Assembly: GCA_963693635.1 (NCBI GenBank)
Contig: CAVOBC010000243.1
Location: 1-7,389, forward strand
Origin: CAVOBC01 sp963693635
GTDB lineage: Bacteria > Pseudomonadota > Gammaproteobacteria > Pseudomonadales > Azotimanducaceae
Length of the DNA: 7,389 bases
Direction of reading: 5' to 3'
Under the pieces are notes generated by a model. That model saw only the letters and a list, made by a program, of their open reading frames with translations, did no database searches and had not been told where the DNA came from. This document shows, in pieces, positions 1-5,740 of the stretch; position 1 is the first letter of the stretch, and each line of letters begins with the position of its first letter. The translations under genes and the position numbers were made by a program.

Positions 1-99
1 GTCACCTGTCCCGGGCCTGCTACGGGTGATCGAGGCGCGTGTTTTTTCCAGGGGGACCGATTGCAAACGCGCGTCTTGCAGGGCGCGTCCTCGCACCTG

Positions 100-158
100 T
101 TGACGCGACCCGGGTGATCTGCGATTGCCTGTATACATTTACAGTTTTCTGCTAGCAT
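100..158 (+). promoter_or_regulatory. Candidate rmuC promoter region
   Basis: Two weak promoter layouts can be seen. One has a good -35 (TTGACG, 100-105) but a poor -10 (GATTGC, 123-128) after 17 bases. The other is an extended -10 (TGCTAGCAT, 150-158) with a poor -35 overlapping the SOS box (TGTATA, 130-135). In either layout the LexA site at 129-144 would sit in or next to the RNA polymerase footprint, as expected for a repressor. I cannot choose between them from sequence alone. Confidence 0.3.
129..144 (+). promoter_or_regulatory. LexA binding site (SOS box)
   Basis: The 16 bases CTGTATACATTTACAG match the gammaproteobacterial LexA consensus CTGT-N8-ACAG. Both 4-base half-sites are perfect and the core is AT-rich with alternating TA steps at its left side. 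The site ends 44 bases before the earliest rmuC start codon, and no other gene start lies nearby. It therefore very likely places rmuC under LexA repression, released on DNA damage. This fits RmuC's role in limiting DNA rearrangement, and E. coli rmuC (yigN) has, as I recall, also been reported as a LexA target. The match is seen directly; regulation is inferred. Confidence 0.85.
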
Positions 159-188
159 TGAGGGTCAGTTCTTGAATCGAGTCGCGGG

Positions 189-1718
189 TTGGCAATGGCT
201 GCTTCGTTCTCACTTGTTTGGTTGGGCGCTGGTGCATTCTTTGCGTTAGCGGTGATCGCGCTGCCGCTGATCCTCTGGCAACGGCAGCGCTTTGCCGGGG
301 CGGTCAACGCCGCGCGAGTCAACGAAGCGGTGATCCTCAATCAACTCGCGAGTCGCGACAACGATATCCGCAGCCTTGAGACACGGCTGCGCGACACGCT
401 CGCCAGCCAGGCGACCACCGAGCGGGAACTGCAGTCAACCCGAGAAGAAGGGGCGGCGCTGCGCAGTCGCGTCAGCGAGGCGCAGTTGGTTCGAACTGAG
501 CGCGACGGTTTGCTTGCCGAGAACATTGCGTTCAGGGAGACGATCAGTCGTCTGCGGACGGCGATTGCCGCAGAGCGCAAACACGCTGACGAAAAGCTCG
601 GCGTGCTGAACGATGCACGTGAGGCGCTCACCACCCAGTTTCGTAACATCGCGAATGACATCTTCGAGCAGAAGCAGCAGGTTTTCAAACGCGAAAGTAC
701 CGATCAACTCGGTGCCATTCTTGGGCCGCTCAAGGACAAGATCCGCGACTTTGAAGGTCGCGTCGAGGCCGAGAGCAAGGAGCGCTTCTCACTCATTCGC
801 GAGGTCAAGAGCCTGCAGGAACTCAACAATCGCATTAGTCGGGATGCTATCAACCTGACTAATGCACTCAAGGGCCAGAGCCAGACCCGGGGGGCATGGG
901 GCGAAGTGATTCTTGAGCGTGTCCTCGAACGATCAGGTCTCAGTCGCGGTAGTGAATATGAGGTCCAGGTGACGATGGCGAACGAAGATGGCAGGCGACG
1001 GCAGCCTGATGTCATCGTGCACCTGCCAGAGGACAAAGACATCGTCATCGACGCCAAGGTCTCACTGGTTGCCTACGAGCGGTTCTGCTCGGCGGAGGAT
1101 GATGACGACCGCACCCGCGCCGGAAAGGAGCACGTGCGCTCTGTGCGCCGTCATATCAAGCAGCTTTCGCAGAAGGACTACCAGAACATCACGGCGGTAC
1201 GCAGCCTGGATTTTGTCCTCATGTTCATTCCGGTTGAGGCAGCTTTTGCGACGGCCGTGCAGCTTGACGGTGGCCTATTCTCGGATGCATTCGAGCAAAA
1301 CATCGTCGTCGTTGCCCCGTCGACGCTGCTCGCTACATTGCGGACGATCCAGAATGTCTGGCGTTACGAACATCAGAACCAGAACGCACAGGAGATCGCC
1401 GAGCGCGCAGGCGCTCTTTACGACAAGTTTGTGAGCTTCGTCGCAGACCTCGAAGAGGTCGGCAGCCGGGTCGGTGCCGTGCAGAAAGCGTACGACAAGG
1501 CCCACAACAAACTCGTGTCGGGCCGAGGCAGTCTCATCACACGCGCCGAGCAGATGCGCGAGCTTGGTGCCAGATCAAGCAAGATGCTGCCGCGTAACCT
1601 GGTTGAAATGCCTGTCCGGAAACGGGTCGCGGACGCTCCGGACAAACGGGACGCGCGGGACACGCCGGATGAGGAGGAGGAGTCGAGCGGGGGTCTGCTC
1701 GGGTTTGCAGAAGAATAG
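189..1718 (+). CDS. rmuC: DNA recombination protein RmuC
   Basis: RmuC-family protein of 509 residues, known in E. coli for limiting recombination-dependent inversions at short inverted repeats; its biochemical activity is not settled. A single hydrophobic N-terminal segment (about residues 6-29) anchors it in the inner membrane. A long, highly charged coiled coil follows (about 40-215), then the conserved RmuC core (about 215-440). The core shows the RGAWGE motif (234-239), QPD (D274), IDAK (D288, K290), FIPVEAA and VVVAPSTLLATL. The E239/P273-D274/D288-x-K290 order resembles a PD-(D/E)XK nuclease site, a fold previously proposed for the family. The C-terminus is a low-complexity acidic tail. 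The longest start is TTG at 189. ATG at 195, two codons in, is equally likely or better, and neither has a clear ribosome binding site. An SOS box upstream suggests damage induction. Monocistronic, since the next gene is 555 bases away. Confidence 0.93.
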   Translation: MAMAASFSLVWLGAGAFFALAVIALPLILWQRQRFAGAVNAARVNEAVILNQLASRDNDIRSLETRLRDTLASQATTERELQSTREEGAALRSRVSEAQLVRTERDGLLAENIAFRETISRLRTAIAAERKHADEKLGVLNDAREALTTQFRNIANDIFEQKQQVFKRESTDQLGAILGPLKDKIRDFEGRVEAESKERFSLIREVKSLQELNNRISRDAINLTNALKGQSQTRGAWGEVILERVLERSGLSRGSEYEVQVTMANEDGRRRQPDVIVHLPEDKDIVIDAKVSLVAYERFCSAEDDDDRTRAGKEHVRSVRRHIKQLSQKDYQNITAVRSLDFVLMFIPVEAAFATAVQLDGGLFSDAFEQNIVVVAPSTLLATLRTIQNVWRYEHQNQNAQEIAERAGALYDKFVSFVADLEEVGSRVGAVQKAYDKAHNKLVSGRGSLITRAEQMRELGARSSKMLPRNLVEMPVRKRVADAPDKRDARDTPDEEEESSGGLLGFAEE

Positions 1719-1782
1719 AGTCGCCGGCGCGTTCGGACAGACCTGCGTCCTGCTGATTTTCTGAGTCGCTGCTATCAGGGTA

Positions 1783-1812
1783 CTGAAAAAGCGCTTTCCT
1801 GCACTTTTTCAG
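1783..1812. repeat. Inverted repeat CTGAAAAAG / CTTTTTCAG
   Basis: CTGAAAAAG at 1783-1791 and CTTTTTCAG at 1804-1812 form a perfect 9-bp stem around a 12-base loop. It lies 64 bases after the rmuC stop codon. It could stabilise the 3' end of the rmuC transcript. It lacks a following T-run, so it is not a standard rho-independent terminator. The same motif recurs at 1931-1940, which suggests both come from one kind of mobile or repetitive element. Confidence 0.6.
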
Positions 1813-1813
1813 A

Positions 1814-1839
1814 GTCGCGGGCCTCAGCCCGCTCGCGAC
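1814..1839 (-). repeat. REP-like palindromic element
   Basis: GTCGCGGGC (1814-1822) pairs with GCCCGC plus GAC on the other side of a CTCA loop, leaving a 4-base bulge (TCGC, 1833-1836). Read on the minus strand it contains GAGCGGGCT, three bases, then GCCCGCGA. This is close to the repetitive extragenic palindromes of Pseudomonas and Xanthomonas relatives, which have the form GGAGCGGGCTTCAGCCCGCGA. Such elements sit between genes and are mobilised by RAYT (TnpA-REP) transposases; none is present here. Only one copy is visible in this window, so genome-wide repetition is inferred from resemblance. Confidence 0.55.
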
Positions 1840-1922
1840 AAATCAATGACTTTCGTCGTCGATTTACCGCCGATACTATTCATGGCTCGCGAAGTGAACG
1901 TGCAATCCATGTATCTGTCTAG

Positions 1923-1949
1923 AGCAGGCTGCTTTTTCAGCAGCCTGCT
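1923..1949. repeat. Perfect 11-bp hairpin
   Basis: AGCAGGCTGCT (1923-1933) and AGCAGCCTGCT (1939-1949) are exact reverse complements separated by TTTTC, giving a strong 11-bp stem with a 5-base loop. No T-run follows. The loop-side sequence GCTTTTTCAG (1931-1940) is the exact reverse complement of CTGAAAAAGC at 1783-1792. The two hairpins may therefore mark the ends of a short non-autonomous repeat of about 160 bases, or be two copies of a dispersed motif. Confidence 0.6.
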
Positions 1950-2007
1950 AGTAGAGTCCCGCCCTGACTTGATTTTGTATCACCGCACCCTGGGTCATTT
2001 AACCTCA

Positions 2008-2023
2008 CGCTATGTCGATAGCG
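2008..2023. repeat. Small palindrome, possible operator or hairpin
   Basis: CGCTAT (2008-2013) and ATAGCG (2018-2023) form a perfect 6-bp inverted repeat around GTCG. It lies about 250 bases upstream of the symporter operon. It could be a regulator binding site or an RNA hairpin, but no known consensus is recognised and chance is possible. Confidence 0.3.
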
Positions 2024-2214
2024 ACGTTTTCGCTTTCGGAGTCCAAAACCGACAACAGCGCCGACTCAGGCAAGCGCCTGGTTGTAGCGGGCAGCAGTTC
2101 GAGAGGGGTAGCAGTAAGCGGGCCGCGGCCGAACGTGGCGGTGAAGCGAGGGGCGCGAATCGCCGGCTGGCGAATGCAGGTGCGGCTGCAGGTGCGCTGC
2201 AGTAGAAAAAGGCG

Positions 2215-2245
2215 CGGTGAAACCACCGGTCGATAATGTCCGGTG
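2215..2245 (+). promoter_or_regulatory. Competing hairpins in the leader of the symporter operon
   Basis: The element CACCG (2224-2228) can pair upstream with CGGTG (2215-2219, loop AAAC), or as CACCGG (2224-2229) downstream with CCGGTG (2240-2245, 10-base loop). The two pairings exclude each other because both use the same central strand; CGGTGAAA is directly repeated at 2215-2222 and 2241-2248. The structure ends 28 bases before the ATG at 2274, just ahead of the Shine-Dalgarno. This could be a leader switch, or simply a repeated short motif. No known riboswitch class is recognised. Confidence 0.3.
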
Positions 2246-2264
2246 AAAGAAGGCTCTAACAAAC

Positions 2265-2269
2265 GAAGG
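2265..2269 (+). promoter_or_regulatory. Ribosome binding site for the small symporter subunit
   Basis: GAAGG lies four bases upstream of ATG 2274 and supports that start. It is the clearest canonical site in the operon; the large subunit and the amidotransferase genes appear to rely on translational coupling. Confidence 0.6.
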
Positions 2270-2273
2270 TGTA

Positions 2274-2567
2274 ATGAACTCGAACAACAACGACTACTGG
2301 CGAGCCAATATTAAACTGACCCTCATGCTGCTTGCTGTGTGGTTCATGGCCTCATTTGTATGCGGAATCCTCATCAACGACTGGCTCAACCAATTTCGCC
2401 TGTTTGGCTTCAAACTGGGCTTCTGGTTTTCGCAGCAGGGCGCAATACTCACTTTTGTCGCGCTGATCTTCTTCTACGTCTGGCGCATGAATCGACTGGA
2501 CCGCCAGTTCGGCGTGGATGAAGAAGACGACATCTCGGAATCTCCGGATGCCGGTGACGACGTATGA
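2274..2567 (+). CDS. Sodium:solute symporter small subunit (DUF4212)
   Basis: 97-residue inner-membrane protein of the DUF4212 / putative solute:sodium symporter small-subunit family. It has two hydrophobic helices (about residues 14-34 and 49-69), the family-typical DYWRANIKL start before helix 1, a loop with NQFRLFGFKLGFWFSQQG, and a helix-2 end of FYVWRMNRLDRQ. A highly acidic tail (EEDD, DAGDD) follows. Proteins of this family are almost always encoded just upstream of a large SSS-type permease and are thought to be its accessory subunit. That is the arrangement here, with the stop codon overlapping the next start (ATGA, 2564-2567), which implies translational coupling and equal production. 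ATG 2274 is supported by GAAGG upstream. It is the first gene of the presumed four-gene operon. Confidence 0.9.
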   Translation: MNSNNNDYWRANIKLTLMLLAVWFMASFVCGILINDWLNQFRLFGFKLGFWFSQQGAILTFVALIFFYVWRMNRLDRQFGVDEEDDISESPDAGDDV

Positions 2568-4318
2568 GTGCGCAGTTGCTGACCTATTTTTTCGTCGGAG
2601 CGACATTTACGCTCTACATCGGCATCGCCATCTGGAGCCGGTCTGGCTCAACCAGCGAATTCTATGTGGCTGGCGGGCATGTCAGTCCGCTCGCCAATGG
2701 TGCGGCTACCGCTGCGGACTGGATGTCGGCAGCGTCGTTCCTCTCGATGGCCGGGATTATCGCCTTTGAAGGGGCCGACGGCGCGCGCTATCTGATGGGT
2801 TGGACCGGCGGTTATGTACTGCTGGCGCTGTTGCTCGCGCCCTATCTGCGGAAATTTGCCAAGTTTACCGTGCCGGACTTCGTTGGCGACCGTTATTACT
2901 CCCACACCGCGCGCCTCGTCGCCGTCGTTTGTGTCATTTTTATTTCGTTCACCTACGTCGCTGGCCAGATGCGAGGTGTGGGCGTGGTGTTCTCGCGCTT
3001 TCTTGAGGTTGATATCAACTCGGGTGTGATTATCGGCATGGGGATCGTGTTTTTCTATGCGGTTCTGGGTGGCATGAAGGGGATCACCTACACGCAGGTG
3101 GCGCAATACTGCGTGCTCATTTTTGCCTACCTCGTACCGGCGATCTTTGTTTCGCTCACACTGACGAACAATCCGCTACCGATGTTTGGTTTCGGCAGCA
3201 CCATGGCGGACGGATCTGGCGTTTACCTGCTGGATCGCCTCGATGGGCTGACCACTGAGCTTGGGATGACGGCCTTCACGTCAGGCAACAAATCCACAAT
3301 CGACATGTTCTTTATTACTGCGGCGTTGATGGCAGGGACCGCGGGCCTGCCGCACGTCATCGTGCGCTTTTTCACGGTTCCGCGGGTCAGGGACGCGCGG
3401 ATTTCGGCCGGTTATGCGCTGGTTTTCATTGCCTTGCTCTACACCACTGCGCCAGCGGTCGCCGCGTTTGCGCGGATCAACATCATCAATAATGTCGACA
3501 GCATGGTCTACGCGGATGCACCCGAGTGGTTCCGCAAGTGGGAGAACACGGGGCTGATCGCCTGGGCGGACAAGAACGGCGATGGCAAGGTGCAGTACCG
3601 GGGCGGCAATGCGTTGTCACCCGCAGCACCTGCCTACGATGGCCGTGGCGAGCACGGCGAACGTCGCGTCTCCAATCAGTTGAGTGACAACGACAACGAG
3701 CTCTACGTCGACAGGGATATTATTGTACTGGCACATCCGGAGATTGCCGGCTTGCCCAATTGGGTGATCGCGCTGGTCGCCGCCGGCGGACTCGCCGCTG
3801 CGCTGTCGACTGCGGCGGGTTTGCTTCTGGTCATCTCGACGGCGATCTCACACGATTTGCTGAAAAAGACCCTCATGCCTTCGATCTCAGAGCGACAGGA
3901 ATTGCTCTTCGCACGAATTTCGGCAGCGGTCGCGATCGGCATCGCCGGGCTCTTTGGGATCTATCCGTTGGGCTTCGTCGCGCAAGTGGTCGCCTTTGCC
4001 TTCGGACTGGCTGCTGCCAGCTTCTTCCCGGTCATCCTGCTCGGCATCTTCTGGAAGCGGATGAACAAGGAAGCGGCAATTGCGGGGATGCTGACCGGAC
4101 TCACCTTCACGTTTGCGTACATTGTCTATTTCAAGTTCGTGAGTCCTGACAGCAATAACGCCGAAAACTGGCTGTTTGGAATCTCGCCCGAGGGCATCGG
4201 GACGTTGGGCATGATTCTCAACTTTGTCGTGTCCGGCGTTGTTGCGAACGTGACGCCGCCGCCGCCGCCAGAGATTCAGGAGATGGTGGAGAACATTCGG
4301 ATTCCCCGCGCAATCTGA
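2564..4318 (+). CDS. Sodium:solute symporter large subunit (SSS family, VC_2705-like)
   Basis: 584-residue polytopic permease of the sodium:solute symporter (SSS) family, closest by motif to the VC_2705 / acetate-permease-like branch. It would import a small solute with Na+ across the inner membrane. Visible hallmarks are SEFYVAGGHVSPLANGAATAADW near the N-terminus, VPDFVGDRYY, TYVAGQMRGVGVVFSRF, GGMKGITYTQVAQY, AGLPHVIVRFFTVP, and the late LVAAGGLAAALSTAAGLLL. Between transmembrane segments a hydrophilic insertion (about residues 315-395) carries DKNGDGKVQY (336-345), an EF-hand-like loop, then the conserved VDRDIIVLAHPEIAGLPNWVIAL. The C-terminus has a run of prolines (TPPPPPE). It is coupled to the small subunit by a 4-base overlap. 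The substrate is unproven: relatives carry acetate or other carboxylates, but the downstream ligase/amidotransferase pair hints at a nitrogenous solute. Confidence 0.92.
   Translation: MSAQLLTYFFVGATFTLYIGIAIWSRSGSTSEFYVAGGHVSPLANGAATAADWMSAASFLSMAGIIAFEGADGARYLMGWTGGYVLLALLLAPYLRKFAKFTVPDFVGDRYYSHTARLVAVVCVIFISFTYVAGQMRGVGVVFSRFLEVDINSGVIIGMGIVFFYAVLGGMKGITYTQVAQYCVLIFAYLVPAIFVSLTLTNNPLPMFGFGSTMADGSGVYLLDRLDGLTTELGMTAFTSGNKSTIDMFFITAALMAGTAGLPHVIVRFFTVPRVRDARISAGYALVFIALLYTTAPAVAAFARINIINNVDSMVYADAPEWFRKWENTGLIAWADKNGDGKVQYRGGNALSPAAPAYDGRGEHGERRVSNQLSDNDNELYVDRDIIVLAHPEIAGLPNWVIALVAAGGLAAALSTAAGLLLVISTAISHDLLKKTLMPSISERQELLFARISAAVAIGIAGLFGIYPLGFVAQVVAFAFGLAAASFFPVILLGIFWKRMNKEAAIAGMLTGLTFTFAYIVYFKFVSPDSNNAENWLFGISPEGIGTLGMILNFVVSGVVANVTPPPPPEIQEMVENIRIPRAI
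3569..3604 (+). other. EF-hand-like loop in the symporter insertion
   Basis: Codons 336-347 of the large symporter subunit encode D-K-N-G-D-G-K-V-Q-Y-R-G. Positions 1, 3, 5 and 6 (D, N, D, G) and the hydrophobic position 8 (V) match a calcium-binding EF-hand loop. The usual acidic residue at position 12 is replaced by glycine. A dockerin-like or weakened Ca2+ site is possible. From memory, similar DKNGDG segments occur in other VC_2705-type permeases, so this is probably a family trait. Confidence 0.5.
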
Positions 4319-4336
4319 CGGCGAGCAGTCACGACT

Positions 4337-5740
4337 ATGGCAACAGAGGGGGACGGGAACGTGGAAGCAGGTGTGGATGCTGATCAACTGATCGCCGATT
4401 TCCGTGCGCGTGACGTGCGTCGCGTGAAGCTGGGCGTCACCGACATCGATGGTGTGCTGCGGGGCAAGTACCTAAGCCTCGCCAAGTTCGAGTCCATCGC
4501 TGGCGGTACCAGCGGCTTTTGCGACTGTGTACTGGGTTGGGACATGGATGACCAACTGTATGACAACGTGCAGTTCACGGGCTGGCACACAGCGTTTCCT
4601 GACGCGTTGTACCGGCTCGATCTGGGCTCGATGCGCCGCTTGACCGATGAAGGCGGTGTGCCGTACTTCATCGGTGAGTTTGTGGCTGCCGACGGCGTGA
4701 GTGGCCATCCCCTCTGTCCGCGGGCCCAGTTGAAGCGTGCCATCGCCGCGCTTGAGGCGGAGGGGCTCAAAGCTCGTCTGGCGTTCGAGTATGAGTTCTT
4801 CATTTTTCGTGAAACGCCTCATTCGGTGCGCGAGAAAAACTATTCTGGGCTCACGCCCCTGTCGCCGGGGAACTTCGGCTACTCGGTGCTGCGCACGGCG
4901 GCGTTGTCCGATCTTTTCAACGAGTTCATGGACTACTGCGAGGATCACGACTTCGCGCTTGAGGGTCTGCACTGCGAAACGGGTCCCGGCGTATGGGAGG
5001 GTGCGATCGCTGTCGATGACGCGCTGGCAGCCGCCGACAAGGCATCGCTCTTCAAGACTCATGCGAAGGCTTTCTTCCAGAAGCGGGACATGATGGCGAC
5101 GTTCATGGCCAAATGGTCGATGGACTATCCAGGACAGAGTGGGCATCTGCATCAGTCCGTTCTACATACGGATGGCCTGTCGGCGTTTTACGACGCCGCT
5201 GATGCGAACGGGATGAGTGCGTTGATGACGCGTTACGTGGGGGGCCTGCAGCAGTACTTGCCGGAGTTTTTGCCGCTCGTCGCGCCCACAATCAACAGCT
5301 ACACACGACTTGTGAAGGGTGCATGGGCACCGACGGCGGCAACCTGGGGTGTCGAGAACCGAACGACGGCCTTGCGTGTCATCGCGGGTTCCGCGACGAG
5401 CCAGCGAGTCGAGTTCCGGCTGGGATCAGCGGACGCGAATCCTTACCTCGTTGCTGCCGCGAACCTGCACGCTGGGCGGCTGGGCCTGGCCGAAAAGATT
5501 GATCCGGATGCGCCGATTGTCGGTAATGCGTATGACATTCAGGATGGGTTGCCTGCGTCCCGGCAACTCGCCGCCAACCTGCGCGATTCAGCGCGGGGGC
5601 TCGCTGCGTCGGCCGCGGCCCGGGGCGCCTTTGGGGACGAATTTGTCGACCACTTCGTCGCCTCACGACTCTGGGAGGTCCGCGAATACGAGCGCCACGT
5701 GAACGACTGGCAGCTCGCGCGGTACTTTGAGATTGTCTGA
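4337..5740 (+). CDS. Glutamine synthetase-like gamma-glutamyl ligase
   Basis: 467-residue cytoplasmic enzyme of the glutamine synthetase superfamily, of the amine-ligating type (PuuA, IpuC, AtdA1 relatives) rather than housekeeping GlnA. These enzymes use ATP to join the gamma-carboxyl of glutamate to ammonia or an amine. The N-terminal beta-grasp domain (about 15-115) has VTDIDGVLRGKY. The catalytic domain keeps the metal and substrate residues: E151 and E153 in FEYEFF, E214 and E221 in CETGPGVWE, H270 and H272 in SGHLHQS, NR at 341-342 in NRTTALR, and E359/R361 in VEFRLGSADANPYL. Catalysis should thus be intact. Y399 (GNAYD) sits near where GlnA carries its adenylylated tyrosine, but the surrounding loop differs. 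ATG 4337 has a poor ribosome site; in-frame GTG at 4361, preceded by AGAGGGGGA (4345-4353) at good spacing, may be the true start (459 residues). The gap to the symporter is only 18 bases. The amine substrate is unknown. Confidence 0.88.
   Translation: MATEGDGNVEAGVDADQLIADFRARDVRRVKLGVTDIDGVLRGKYLSLAKFESIAGGTSGFCDCVLGWDMDDQLYDNVQFTGWHTAFPDALYRLDLGSMRRLTDEGGVPYFIGEFVAADGVSGHPLCPRAQLKRAIAALEAEGLKARLAFEYEFFIFRETPHSVREKNYSGLTPLSPGNFGYSVLRTAALSDLFNEFMDYCEDHDFALEGLHCETGPGVWEGAIAVDDALAAADKASLFKTHAKAFFQKRDMMATFMAKWSMDYPGQSGHLHQSVLHTDGLSAFYDAADANGMSALMTRYVGGLQQYLPEFLPLVAPTINSYTRLVKGAWAPTAATWGVENRTTALRVIAGSATSQRVEFRLGSADANPYLVAAANLHAGRLGLAEKIDPDAPIVGNAYDIQDGLPASRQLAANLRDSARGLAASAAARGAFGDEFVDHFVASRLWEVREYERHVNDWQLARYFEIV
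4345..4353 (+). promoter_or_regulatory. Shine-Dalgarno favouring an internal GTG start
   Basis: AGAGGGGGA lies about 8 bases before an in-frame GTG at 4361, inside the first codons of the ligase as read from ATG 4337. The ATG itself is preceded by GCGAGCAGTCACGACT, which has no good purine-rich site. This favours GTG 4361. The eight residues lost (MATEGDGN) are outside any conserved motif. Confidence 0.45.

Larger units (their letters stand above)
1719..2273. other. Palindrome-rich intergenic region
   Basis: This 555-base gap between rmuC and the symporter operon has no convincing gene. It contains two hairpins sharing a CTTTTTCAG motif (1783-1812, 1923-1949), a REP-like element (1814-1839), a 6-bp palindromic hairpin (2008-2023), a GGCCGCGGCC palindrome (2121-2130), a short direct repeat TGCAGGTGCG (2175-2184 and 2187-2196), and a pair of competing hairpins (2215-2245). 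The operon's promoter should lie here, but I found no strong -35/-10 pair. No hairpin is followed by the T-run of an intrinsic terminator. The stretch at 2024-2210 is GC- and purine-rich and otherwise unrecognised. Confidence 0.7.

Noticed and set aside
23..119. Direct repeat CGGGTGATC at 23-31 and 111-119
   Set aside because: Only nine bases, two copies, no palindromy or known regulator; likely chance.
1783..1812. Rho-independent terminator of rmuC
   Set aside because: A 9-bp stem is present but it is AT-rich and is followed by AGTCGCGG rather than a T-run.
1846..2205. 119-codon plus-strand reading frame in the rmuC-symporter gap
   Set aside because: It runs through the 11-bp hairpin, has no ribosome site, ends in low-complexity Arg/Ala/Gly, and overlaps a different frame of similar quality. 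It reads like chance in GC-rich intergenic DNA.
2012..2236. 74-codon plus-strand frame (MSIATFSLSES...)
   Set aside because: No Shine-Dalgarno, starts within the 2008-2023 palindrome, becomes Arg-rich with no recognisable fold, and runs into the leader hairpins of the next operon.
2648..3106. Long antisense frame opposite the symporter gene
   Set aside because: The protein is His/Arg-rich without hydrophobic core pattern, and the opposite strand is an unmistakable SSS permease; it is a codon-bias shadow.
4472..5152. 226-codon antisense frame opposite the ligase gene
   Set aside because: Complementary to conserved glutamine synthetase motifs; long antisense openness is expected from the codon bias. 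No promoter or ribosome site was seen.
4337..5740. Housekeeping glutamine synthetase GlnA
   Set aside because: The N-terminal VTDIDGVLRGKY type, the different loop around the adenylylation-site tyrosine, and the gene context (symporter, amidotransferase; no glnL/glnG) fit the amine-ligating relatives better. Ammonia as substrate is not excluded.
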